From Chara braunii (Eukaryota; Streptophyta; Charophyceae; Charales; Characeae): a stretch of 28,662 nt of DNA. The position numbers and the translations under genes are program-made. How positions within the stretch are numbered: the first letter of the stretch is position 1; every line of letters begins with the position of its first letter. Of the stretch, positions 18,860 to 28,518 are shown piece after piece. The stretch is taken from assembly GCA_003427395.1 (NCBI GenBank), contig BFEA01000052.1:2110649-2139310 (forward strand), read 5' to 3'. The notes beneath the pieces are model-generated. The model was not told where the DNA came from, did not search any database, and saw only the letters and a program-made list of their open reading frames with translations.

Positions 18860-19127
18860 GACAACGTATGGCTTTCCACCTGTATTCCGAAGAATGACAG
18901 TCCGTCTTATAAAAATCCAAGTTAGCTCGTAATGCCGTGAGGGCTCATAATCCTAGGAGGACATTGTAGGTGTTTACATCTAATACCACCACATCCCCCA
19001 AAGCATGAACCCTCCCTAGTCTGAAGGCTACATTCGTTATCCTCCCCACTGCTTTGATTTTCTCTTCGTTCGCTGAGACAAGATGATCACCTTCCGCCAA
19101 CATAAGGAAAATCCAAAGTTGCCGCAA
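18860..19127 (-). pseudogene. Retroviral-type aspartic protease fragment (Ty3/gypsy-like)
   Basis: The minus-strand translation has the C-terminal half of a retropepsin: GDHLVSANEEK, then GDVVVLDVNTYNVLLGL, then (after a TGA at 18945-18947) ALTALRANLDF. The D-x-x-x-Y-x-VLLGxxAL pattern is typical of Ty3/gypsy protease ends. The catalytic D-S/T-G loop is missing because the sequence upstream of ~19100 belongs to the promoter-like cassette. The TGA lies where a proline codon is usual. The piece is a dead, 5'-truncated remnant. Confidence 0.68.
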
Positions 19128-20165
19128 CCAAACTGACCAAGGCGGAAATCCAAAATTTATACAGGAAGGTTGGAAGAAGAAGAAACAAAAGAAAAAGACA
19201 CCATCCCGATCCGTCTCCTCTCCCTCTCTCTCTCTCTTTCCACGTCACCTCTGATGAGGGCAGTCCGTTGCCGCGCACCAACACCGAGTCGTCACCCCAC
19301 TTTGCCCAAGCAGGCCCGTCAGGTTCGCCCGTGCACCACAGTCCGTTGTGGCCCGCACGTCGACCCCGCTTACTTGGCGTTACCCCGTCGGATCACCCAA
19401 CCCAATCTACTCACCTGCCATTTCACTCGTTAGTTGATTCTCACTGACCACGCTAACCTTCCAAGTTCGGAGAGAGCAACTAATCGCGCTTGTGAAATTT
19501 ATAGCATGCCTGCGTGCGCAATGAATTCGGGATTATGCCTAAGCAAAGGAAGAGAGGAAGTGCCTACGTCTGCATGTCCAGGCCGCAGCGTGGGGGACGG
19601 AACCACTCTCCGCGCATCGATCCGGGCGTGCAAACGTGGGAACCACTTAGAACAAAGGAAGAGAGTGTGCAGGCGAAGACGAGGCGGGAAAGAAGGAAAC
19701 ACAAAGGCCATCAAGAACAATAAGATTACAGTTGCGATTGCGCCTGCCAAAAACTACAGTTACACACAAGATTAAGGCGCGGATGGAAATCAGAGCCCAG
19801 ACCCTGTCGAGGTACGGCGCGTGCGAGCAAGAAGCGTCGTGCAGCCAAATTGCAAGGTGCCTAAATTCCTAGTCTAAATCTTAATTGCAAAAGGAAATTC
19901 CGAAAGAAAAAAAACAATTCCAAGAGCCTGCGGGGGCTCGACATTAGTTCGAATTTCAAAAACGAGAATTTTTGCGCGCTAATCGCGCCAAAATTCCTAG
20001 TGCTCACAGCAGAACAAGAAAGGAGTTATGGCAACCGTTATTTCTCGCGCTCGCTAAGGCGCAGTCACTCAATCGTTAACGCGGGACTTTCCCGACACCG
20101 ACCCAACGAATTCCAACAAAAACGAAAATGAAGCGAGGGCATCCATGCAACTTGCCCAACCGATC
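19105..20165 (-). promoter_or_regulatory. Promoter-like cassette with TATA box and 5' splice site, copy 2
   Basis: Inverted homologue of 12245-13410. On the minus strand the TATA box (TATAAATT) is at 19503-19496 and the 5' splice site GTGAGT at 19414-19409. An ATGGCAG lies directly before the splice site (ATG at 19421-19419), which would give a tiny first coding exon. Upstream landmarks (gcatgg-gccctcg, gcgcgattagcgcgc, gcacttcctctcttcc) match copy 1 in order, and a short (GA)n follows. The element at 18.2-19.1 kb has replaced any gene body. The far upstream edge abuts LINE element 2. Confidence 0.5.
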
Positions 20166-20270
20166 CCTGCTTACGCCCGTCGCTGATCAAAGCCCTCCCA
20201 TTTCCCCACAGCAGCTTCTCGCAGGAAGTCGCATGGTTACAAAAGATAGTTCGTCACAGGGATTCCCGGG

Positions 20271-21137
20271 ATGGGACACCCGATACATCCCCCGCCTCCC
20301 CCCCTGGATAAACAGAAGGAGGGGGACAAGAGAGATGGAGCCGCGAAAGACCCGGATCGGGATCCTCCAGAGCAGGGGGGAGATGAGCCTTCACTGAGGC
20401 AGATGCAGGGGAAGGGATCCGCATCCCAAAAGACCTCACTGGATTCTCAAGCCCTGATGCAAGCACCGGCGGCAGCTGGGAACGGCTCTTCAGATGGACC
20501 GATAGCTTTGGATGCTACAAGTCTTATTAAGGCCCACTTCATCCAAAAGCTGCATACCCGCCCAACAAAAAAATATATTGAAAAAGATGGGTACATCTAC
20601 CCCCATGCCCTGTTCACCCCACAAGCAGCCATTAACAGAAACATGATCTACTCACGACATGCAGTGCAGTACATTTTCCCTCAGAAGTGGCGACAGTGTC
20701 CATCAACGAAAAACTCGGATGGGTGCACGGCCGTCTGAGGGCAATCAGACTGATGATCAGACAGTCAACGACCACTTCCTGGTGGCAACTGTCGGGCCGG
20801 ACACGGTATCAGTCATCGCTGTCCATCCCGTGGATAGGGGCAACTTGCTCAAGCACACTACACTCAAATTCAGATCCTACCACACAATTGTCCGGCCTTG
20901 GGAATCCCCGGCCCCGTTTACATCAGACCAATGGAGAGAGCAACTCATGAGGGAGCATTTCTGGGTTGAATTCAGATTTGCCCCCCTATCCGTGCAGGGC
21001 GCCATCTTGGCGGATCTATAGCAAATTGCCCCGGTGCTGGGGTATATAACAAATCAACCCCAGTTCCTACCAAAACGGAATGACACGTTCTTGCTTGCAG
21101 TGGACTGGGACCTTCTGACCTTGTGGTTGCTTTTTCG
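20271..21137 (+). pseudogene. LINE 2 ORF1, N-terminal part, frameshifted
   Basis: The frame 20271-20738 (acidic, P-rich start; then SLIKAHFIQKLHTRPTKKYI) shifts near 20690-20740 into the frame of 20659-21021, which aligns with element 1 from about 2200 (FWVEFRFAPLSVQGAIL). A TAG at 21019 replaces a Glu codon of element 1. The frame then stays open to about 21138, where a further frameshift leads into the zinc-knuckle segment. Confidence 0.7.
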
Positions 21138-22241
21138 ATGAGCAGTCAATGGTCCTTCAATCAAGAAGGCAGGACATATGCAGTCCAAGCGAACCACCCG
21201 CAGGACCCTTAGTGTTACACATGCAACCACAAGGGTCGTCTGAGCACCGATCTCCACTGTCCAAGTATTAGGGGTCGTCATATGAAGGGATTGGTGAAGC
21301 CTCACCCGGCCGGGCCGGACAGATGGGTCCCCGAAGATCACACCTTTGATGGTTGGGTGTTTCGCAGACATAGCATCAATCAGCCCGGGACATGGACCTG
21401 GGAAGGTGAGGGGCGCCAGGGCCGCTGTCCGGCAAACAACACCCTGCCAAATGCAGCCAAACGCACTGCTCAGAGGGGGACAGAACAAACGGAGAGGGAC
21501 CCTTCCCAGCCCACGCAAGACAAGACAACCATCAATCGGGACCAAAGACAAAAACAGGACCGTAAACAAAGTCTTCAGGGAGGTGGGATGGACAAGGGAG
21601 AAGCAGATTCAGAAGATACGCAGACGGGTGAGAAAAACAGAGGAGGAGCAAAAACTGAATGGGACATAAAGCAAGGACACAGAACAGATGAAGAACGTGA
21701 ACAGGAAACGGGACAGAAAGGGGAGAAGGACGACCATGACCAAGGAAACCAGCTTTATGAGAAGGGGGGAGAAGAAAAGGACAAGGATGCAGGAAACAAG
21801 GATCAGAAGGATGAGATGGCGGAGGGGAACATAAGTGGGCTGGAAGGGGGCGAACAGAAGAAAGGGGGGAACATGGACAACAACAAGGAGGGGAGTCGAA
21901 AGAAAAAGGCAGAGGATGGGAATCCCCAACAGAAAGACAATATCCGGACCAAACCACCCACGAGTGAGAACAACGGACAGTATATACCACCCCCCTCATC
22001 ATCACCACCTTCTGAACTTGGGCCCCTCGATGTTGGCGATCCAACTCCGACCCCGACCCCGACCACAACTTGCGGACCCCCCCATTTCCCCGCAGTAGAA
22101 AAACAACTGGAAATAACAATCGCCACTGATTCCATTGATCCTTTTGCACGAACATATTCAAAAGTATCTTTCACGATATCTAATGTCCCATCGGCTAGCT
22201 CAGTAGGTTTCATGCCTGAGCGGCACCGCGTAGCGGCGTAG
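21138..22241 (+). pseudogene. LINE 2 ORF1, zinc-knuckle and charged linker
   Basis: From 21138 the frame reads toward a degenerate knuckle, C-YT-C-NHKG-R-LSTDLH-C (21213-21260), with the zinc-ligand His replaced by Arg. The spacing CX2CX4(H/R)X6C is the same as in element 1. A TAG at 21210 stands where element 1 has TGG (the W before CYAC). Then follow ~250 residues very rich in K, E, D, G and Q, and short T-P repeats. The last ~45 codons before 22241 probably belong to the inserted DNA. Confidence 0.7.
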
Positions 22242-23030
22242 TGGCCTGAGAAGGATTGGTGGCCACGACCAGTCAACACTGGTAACTCGCTGGGGCAAGT
22301 TGTGCCGCCCTGTAACCCGTCACAATGCGGGAGCATCGGGCCAAGTGGAAGTGGCTGATCAGGTCCTGTTGCGGCCGGTTGGGACACACCCAATACACAT
22401 CCAACAAAAGAGGTCTCAGATTGAGTTCTCAGTCAGAATCATCATAGCTGACATTCATAATTACAATGTTTATTAGGGTTGAGACCCTCAATTTCACGAT
22501 ATTTCCGGAGGCTTTCAAAAAAAAACTCTCAACATACCTGTCACAACATAAGCTCAATAAGGAAGCTCAATAAGTCATGATCATGAGATATAATCTACAA
22601 CTGTGTAGCACACTGAACATGTTCGGAGCTTTTCCGAATGTCCGAACATGTTCGGGTGTTCGGTCGAACGCCACCCGAACGTGTTCGGCCAAATTTTTTT
22701 TTTTTTTTTTTTTTTAACACGAGTTTGGTTACGAATTTGACCATACCACTCAGGCAAAAGTTGTTTGTATTATTATTTTACATAACATATATTGTTTTCA
22801 GATTTTTTTAATATATTTAAGTTCGTGTTCGGAGAGTTTCGGCGCTCGTTCACGTTCGGTCCCGAACCCGAACACGATGCTATACAGATCTACAATAATA
22901 AGTTAATAACTTCCATAACAATCTCGAATTACCCAGGGCCGGTCACCTGTGGATATATCTCAAGACTGTCGCCCTTTTCGGGGTAAGGAGAAGGGGGGAC
23001 ACCAGATTAGGAAAATGGAATAATGGAAAG
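22100..23030. mobile_element. Unidentified insertion inside LINE element 2
   Basis: LINE-like coding composition stops near 22100 and resumes near 23030. The interval has an A-box-like tagctcagtagg near 22195, A9 (22518-22526), a duplicated aagctcaata (22551, 22564) and T21 (22694-22714). CGAAC/GTTCG palindromes lie on both sides of the T tract (22610-22690 and 22820-22885), including the perfect 14-mer CCGAACATGTTCGG at 22642-22655. No coding sequence. More than one insertion may be present. Confidence 0.45.
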
Positions 23031-23035
23031 AGAAA

Positions 23036-23526
23036 TTGGCTGCTATGGCTGCCTCGATGCCGGCCATGACACAAGACAAAAGTAAGGGCATGGAGGGGTT
23101 GGAGCTGACATCCGACGACCCCATGGGAAAGCTCCCCATGGATCAGTCAGGCCCCCCTCCCCAGGGACACTCAGACGCGCTGCCTAGACACGTCCCCACT
23201 GATAGGGTGGGGGAATTGTTTTTTTTTTGTCCGAACCCCCAGCCAATCTAGTGCCAACAATCCCTTGGAACAGGCCTCCCCCCTCCCCCCCTCCCCCCCC
23301 CTCACCCCCCTGATGATAAATATTCCCCCAGAGACGGCGGCCATCTTAAGCCACCAGTACTTGGCCCAGCTATTGATGCCGAGCCGGGAAACGCCCTGCG
23401 CGCCAAGTTTTGCCGAGCCGCCGCCGCATCGTTTCGTCTCTCTTTTGGCTGGTGCCTCCAGCCATTGTGGTACGGTAGGCCGAAGCCCATCAGTTACGGT
23501 GCGTTAACGGGAAATGCCCGCGGCCG
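23036..23526 (+). pseudogene. LINE 2 ORF1, linker after the insertion (fragmentary)
   Basis: Short P-rich frames (23036-23251, 23265-23507) in different phases. They have the composition of the ORF1 linker but no motif that aligns with element 1. Call based on position only. Confidence 0.35.
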
Positions 23527-24496
23527 ATGTATGGGCCAAGTACTGGTGGCTTAAATGGCCAAATGGCCAAGGACATGAACATCAGTATGTACCCGGTGGT
23601 CAGTCAATGCCCCCCACCCCCTCCCCTCATGACGAAGGTCCCCCCTCCAATCCCGACCAGGGAAGAGGACATAAGAGGGGAAGGGGGACCGGAGGCCATA
23701 GAGGATGGGGAACAGTCACAGAAGGCCTCAATTCCCAAGGCTCCTCACCGGATGCGTAAGGACAAAAAGGTCAGAAACCGTCTCAAGGCAGTCACTGACG
23801 CTGTGCTCATGGCTGTTTTGAAAGCTGAGAACCAGGGAGATCACTCTTTTGATCCCCCCACTGCATTGGGAAAGGATCAGACGAGCATTCATGAGCACAA
23901 AAACAGTCGTCAAATTGCTGGACAATGCGGAAGACCCCTCGGCCATAGACTGGAAGGTGGTGGCAGCGACAATCTTAACCACCATACAAGGCCTTCTGGC
24001 CAACATCCGCAGGACCAGAGCCGCAAATGAAAAGCAAGACCTTGCTCTCCCAACCGCCACAGCAGGACAACAAGAGGGGGCCCTTTCATTCGAAGGAATA
24101 GAATGGCCTGAAATGATAGTCCATGAACTGGACAACACAATGGGGGAAGTAGACTACAATAAGGCTGCTATTCTGTCGGAATCAGAAGAAATGGTGCCTC
24201 AACGCCTGCTGAACCCCCTGATGCATATTCAACCTCTCCCGGCACAAAGAACACAGAATAATGCAGACCCACTTGATGAGCGAGCGCTGATCGAAAGGAA
24301 AATGGAGAAAAACTGGGATACCGACTCCTGCTCAGCCGCGGACTCGGATTGCTCAGATTGCTACCACTGCGCAAGCCACTCCGCCACAGTATTCGAGTGG
24401 GATCTTTCCCTCCTCAGACAGAATATAGGGTCGCCCCAACCTGGCGCCATCCAATCTGCCCCCCCCAGATCATTCAACGAATGTTGTCCCGGTTAA
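23527..24496 (+). pseudogene. LINE 2 ORF1, conserved central domain (HWERIRRA domain)
   Basis: The frame from 23527 (KVRNRLKAVTDAVLMAVLKAE) passes into that of 23849-24496 by a frameshift near 23850. Residues then align with element 1 at ~5230-5510: PPLHWERIRRAF, AIDWKVVAATILTTI, FEGIEWPEMIVHELDNT. It ends with an acidic SADSDCSD tract as in element 1 (SDSESDSE). Conserved despite divergence, family unrecognised. Confidence 0.65.
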
Positions 24497-24515
24497 CCTT
24501 GTACCCTCGCAAGAG

Positions 24516-25133
24516 GTGCAGGCTAGGCCGATGGCCAAGCATACGGTGTTCAGAGATTGCTCGCGAACAACGGCAGAAAGCTCACCGGGGGAGAACCTCA
24601 AAGATGGTGTAGTCATCCTCCCCATGAGGAGAAGACAGAGGGGACGCCGGGGAGAAGATTGGTTCGTTGGCCTGAGGCATAGTACACCCCGAGTCCCCAA
24701 GTTGGCACGGACCCTCAAAGGCTCAACAGACTTCCCCCCAGGGCTCACGATACTTGGATGGCGGGGCACCACCCCACAAGTTCTTACAAGAAACATGTTG
24801 CGGAACCAAATCATCCAACAAATAGACCGAGGGGCGATGGGAACGGTCTTTCCTCGGGACCTCCCGTTCCCGGCAGGGGCTACACCGATCCTGGTTCTGT
24901 TCGGAACGGACCAACAGCCGGACACCCGAGGAAATCAAATAACTTGGTTTTCGCAGCAGGAGCTCCTCGACGCCTCGATAGCGAGAATGCACACAAACAA
25001 CATGTGGGGGGCAGAAGAACAAGTGCTGTTCTTGCAGAGGCTGCTCAAGAAAGATGCATTGGATGCATGCAGAACGTGGGATGATCCCCCGTTCATTAAC
25101 AACCTCACTAATGGGGCTCCGACAACTGATTAA
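24516..25133 (+). CDS. LINE 2 ORF1, conserved C-terminal domain (open frame)
   Basis: An uninterrupted 205-codon frame aligning with the two overlapping frames of element 1 at 5898-6568: VVILPMRR, ILGWRGTTPQVL, DLPFPAGATPILVLFG, TWDDPPFINNL. It is the only domain of this LINE that is fully open here. The visible ATG may be internal to a longer ORF1. It ends with TAA, and the endonuclease frame begins within ~10-130 nt. Likely part of the element's RNP protein; the precise role is unknown. Confidence 0.6.
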   Translation: MQARPMAKHTVFRDCSRTTAESSPGENLKDGVVILPMRRRQRGRRGEDWFVGLRHSTPRVPKLARTLKGSTDFPPGLTILGWRGTTPQVLTRNMLRNQIIQQIDRGAMGTVFPRDLPFPAGATPILVLFGTDQQPDTRGNQITWFSQQELLDASIARMHTNNMWGAEEQVLFLQRLLKKDALDACRTWDDPPFINNLTNGAPTTD

Positions 25134-25142
25134 ACCACTATA

Positions 25143-25700
25143 TTGCACGGACGAGAGCCTTACATAACAACGCAACATATTATTACTTGCAATTACCACA
25201 AGTACAACCACAGACCCAGATACCAATGCTCCTGCTGGCGTTGGGAGGGCAGCAAAGGGACAGAAATGACTCCCGAGGGGACGACAATGACGAACACAGG
25301 CAACCAGTGCCAACCACCACCGCAGAACAATCCAGCCTGCCCAAGTCCACCTCGCCCTCCCCCTGCACTCCGTCGCCAGCCGCCCTGGGCCAAAAAACTG
25401 ATGGAGGCTACCCTGGACATTAGGTCTATCAATGTCAACAGCCTGGCCCAACCAAACGACCAGAAGAGAGACTCAATATGGAAACTCATGACCCGCGACA
25501 TGGGGGGTAAATGGCCGGATGCAATTGGAGTCCAAGAAACACACCTCACGGACCGCGCCCCTCACCAAGCTGGGCCCACCAGGTCTGGCCTCACACCTTA
25601 TTTGCGGCACCAGCCAGATCAGCGACATCTACAGGGGTGGCCATTTGGCTGCCCCCTTCCATGAGACTCACACCAATGCATGCACAATGGGACCAATCTG
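25143..25700 (+). pseudogene. LINE 2 ORF2, endonuclease N-terminal half
   Basis: P-rich start, then PPWAKKLMEATLDIRSINVN, GKWPDAIGVQETHLTD (catalytic Glu) as in element 1. A frameshift near 25560 moves to another phase that reads PARSATSTGVAIWLPPSMRL, again matching element 1. Similarity ends near 25695. The GDFN motif, the D-H pair and RT are absent. Confidence 0.78.
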
Positions 25701-25944
25701 AACTGTTTCCCACATATCAGCAGATTCCGGTCATCAGCTAGGTACTTCCTATAGGGATCGGAAGGGACAAACTACAGACTCGGTAGGTGGTGGGCCATCA
25801 TCCGTCCTTCCACTAGCCCCCAACCTTGTCCCCTTGATGTGCCTATCGTGGTTGTACCTGTAGCCAGTATCTGGGGTAGTGTCTCTCATGCGTGTGTGTG
25901 TAATGCGGCAGAGACAGGCCTATCTGGACAGGACCCCCCCAAAG
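25701..25944. other. Non-coding stretch
   Basis: No recognisable feature between the truncated LINE and the tRNA-like sequence. Confidence 0.4.
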
Positions 25945-26015
25945 TCTCGAACCGGACTCGAACCTGTGACCTACAGCATGAGACTGGAGGGTTCTACCAC
26001 ATGCACTGGGTGTGG
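25945..26015 (-). tRNA. tRNA-like sequence (possible SINE head)
   Basis: The minus strand has a perfect B box, GGTTCGAGTCC (25954-25964), an A-box-like GTGGTAGAA about 30 nt before it, and a stem between them (CCTCCAG / CTGTAGG, one mismatch) resembling an anticodon arm. The T-arm stem is poor, so it is a degenerate or SINE-derived tRNA rather than a working gene. Confidence 0.45.
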
Positions 26016-27122
26016 CGCGACTGGAGGTGATGTGGGTGATGGCGCGAGGTTCCGTTGGTCTTGTCTGGCGCGGCCATTGACGTGATGCTTCGGCTGAAGG
26101 TTCTTCTGGCCTTGATAACCTAGGCTGAAGAGGTCTCTTGCGTTGTGCTTTGTTTATGTCGTTGTCAGGCGGCCACAAGCAGTGCGCCGCCTGAAATCTA
26201 CGGTTTTGGGACTTAGGCGCGAACACGAGTCTGAGTTTTGACGGTACTCTGGTTAGACCATGCAGCGGAGATTAGGGGACCTCGGGGCGCCCTTGATTTT
26301 GGGCGCGCTGGACCTTACGGGTAACCCTCAGAAACGGCAAGATGGGTGGTCGCACTCGGCACATCAACGGACCGTCATTTCCGGCTGTTCAGAGGGTTAG
26401 ACCCGAATTGGCCTGCCGCAAGGGGGCATCGCGGGGACTAACCCCGCTGCGACGTTCTTTGCAGCGTATGATCGGGGTCATAATAGCGCCTCTAATTTTT
26501 GTCATTTTTGGTATCTAAATCAAAGATGGGAGAAGAGATTGAGATCAGTAGGAGGGAAGAGAAAAACGTAATATTCCTTAATTTCCTTGTTTTTCACAGC
26601 ATTTGAGTTTTGGAGAAAATACTCCGTTATTTTTATGTTTTCCGGCAATGGAATTGAAAACAAAGGAAAAGATTAAAAACGATAAAGGAGGAAAGGAACA
26701 AAGAATTTCAACAATTTAATTAAGACTTTCTCGGAATTTATTTTTAGTAAGTTTACGGTTATTTTACTATTTCGGGTAATAGAGTTAAAAAAAAGGGGGG
26801 GGGATGATTAAGAATGATGGAACGAACAAGAACCGATGATTATTCGATGGTTGGCCTGATTTTGCTTGGATTTCCCACCGTCGGCTTTGAACCCCGATTA
26901 ATCAATCTTCTCTGGATCCCAACCCTTTTTCGCCAATCCCTGATGATCAAGGTTTTCGTGCCACTTTCCCGATCCACCTATTTACTAACTTCACTGTGAC
27001 AGTCCGAGGACGATCGCATGGACAGCAGGGGGTGGTGCTACCTTGGGTCGACTATAGTGTTTGGTTCAGTACGGATATGAGGGTTGTTACGGAGTGGTTT
27101 CGTACTACGGTGTCTAGCCGGT
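26016..27122. repeat. Non-coding DNA with a diverged ~130-bp direct duplication
   Basis: No gene recognised. The segment at ~26585-26700 resembles ~26715-26825 (ccgttatttttatgttttccgg versus cggttattttactatttcggg, then gattaa-aacgat versus gattaagaatgat), suggesting an old duplication. The rest, including GC-rich 26020-26460, shows nothing I can identify. Confidence 0.4.
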
Positions 27123-27152
27123 GACAGTTGTTTCACAACGGTGACTTATTTT

Positions 27153-27365
27153 CAGGTTTGGGACAGGTACGGTGATTTATTCTCAGGGTCGGGGCTACTA
27201 CGACAGTTATTCCAGGTTAGAGACGTTGGCGGCAGTTTATCCCAGGTTCGGCGTTATCACGGATATTTAACCCAGGTTCGGCACCGTCACTGCGGCTATT
27301 TATTCCACATTTGGTGCCACTATGGCGCTTTATTTCAGCTTTGGGACCACGGTATTGTGCGGCAT
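27153..27365 (+). repeat. Degenerate 30-bp minisatellite
   Basis: The motif CAGGTTYGG or a variant starts at 27153, 27184, 27213, 27243, 27273, 27306 and 27336, spacing 29-33 bp. Because the period is near 30, one frame (27084-27578) reads as decapeptide-like repeats (FQV-D, SQVRR, TQVRH, FQLWD). I take the frame as a by-product of the repeat. Confidence 0.8.
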
Positions 27366-27381
27366 TTGACATGTTCTCAGA

Positions 27382-27560
27382 TTCGGTGTTGGCTCGGTAT
27401 TGATTCGGCATCGGCATGGTACGGTTGTCTCGTGTTCGGCATTGGTTTAGCATCGCTGAGGTACACGCCGCAGATCTTTTTCGGGTTCGGTATTGATACG
27501 GCATTGGCTCGGCGCCGAAGTGGTACACGCGTCTGCTTTTTTTTTACAGGTTCGGGGATG
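27382..27560 (+). repeat. Degenerate ~52-bp tandem repeat
   Basis: TTCGG(C/T)(A/G)TTG starts at 27382, 27435 and 27486, with a further TTCGG at 27551. Units share a GGTACAC(GC) landmark. It probably grew out of the neighbouring 30-bp repeat, since both contain GGTTCGG. Confidence 0.65.
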
Positions 27561-28518
27561 GTTGTTTCAGGTCCGTAATAGGTTCGGTACTACCCTGGTT
27601 TTTCAGTTTTCTACGGTATCCGGCATCGGTATGATACACATCACTACATCACTTGCAGGTTCGGTGTTGGCAGCTCAGAATTGTCAACTGGTTATTTCTG
27701 ATTCGGCCCGACACTCTGATCCGGGACAGATACGGAACAAGCATGGTAACTGGGTGTTGGGAGCAACAGCTGGACTGCGGTTCGGCTTTTGTGTTGGCAA
27801 CTGGTACAATACAATTGCCTTTCAGTACCGTGGTTGGCTTTGGAGCGTAAAAGTGACAAGTTTGGTACGGGTACCTGCCATACTGAAGTATCTGGCTTTC
27901 TTTTTACAGCAGGTTTCAGTTGCAGGTCCCGCTGAGACTGTATATGGGATCCATTGTACCAGTGCTGGGCCTGGCCCTGCTTTTACCTTCGGCCTACGAA
28001 GGCCTACGGATTGGACCTGGGAGGAGGAAAGACCACGTTCAGCTGTGCGGGAAAACCATAAAGGGAAAGGGGACTAGAGAGCAAGGGAGGTATGCACGGT
28101 GTACCCAGCCCGCGTCACAGGACGTATGCAGGCGGGGACAGTGGACAGAGGGGGATTGGGAAAGACGTGCAAGGTGTTCCCCGCTCTCGCCACGGCGGTG
28201 GGGAAGCGGTTACGGAAGTCATCAAAGAGAGGAGGGGAAACACGGGAGGAGCCTCGTGCATGGAGCGGCGGAACGCTGCGCTGCTCAAGGGCAATCGGGC
28301 GAGAAGCCCGCTTGAGCGGTGGGACAGATGGTGCGCGTCGCTGAAGGTAGTGGGCCTTCGTAGCCATCTCAGAAAGAGAGAAGAGAGTGTGGTCCCAGGC
28401 GGAAGTGGGCGCTGCGATCGTGGTTCGGGCTGAGACACGACAGACCTGTTGCGATCGGCTGAGAGGCAGGGAATCCCCACTACTGGGAGTAGCCACTAAG
28501 GAAGAACGGTGCGAATTG
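27561..28518. other. Non-coding stretch with one strong hairpin
   Basis: No gene recognised. GCTCAAG (28283-28289) and CTTGAGC (28311-28317) form a 7-bp stem, with GGGC/GCCC able to pair inside the loop. Isolated GGTTCGG motifs continue to about 27780. Confidence 0.45.

Larger units (their letters stand above)
20200..25700 (+). mobile_element. Second LINE of the same superfamily, element 2, interrupted and 3'-truncated
   Basis: Same domain order as element 1 (N-terminal ORF1 part, zinc knuckle, linker, HWE-IRRA domain, ORF1 C-terminal domain, endonuclease), but well diverged. It keeps ~130 N-terminal ORF1 codons missing from element 1. Foreign DNA of ~0.9 kb interrupts it near 22100-23030. 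It ends inside the endonuclease near 25695, before any RT sequence. The left boundary (~20200) is estimated from where homology to the promoter-like cassette stops. Confidence 0.8.

Noticed and set aside
21532-22161. Minus-strand frame of 209 codons rich in L, F, S, P
   Set aside because: Reverse complement of the K/E/D/G-rich ORF1 linker; the biased composition opens the opposite strand.
22190-22500. tRNA gene or SINE suggested by tagctcagtagg and gggttgagaccc
   Set aside because: The A-box match is good but no proper B box or T-arm follows at a suitable distance.
27084-27578. A CRISPR-like array in the 30-bp repeats
   Set aside because: Units are contiguous and degenerate with no conserved repeat separated by unique spacers, and the context is eukaryotic.
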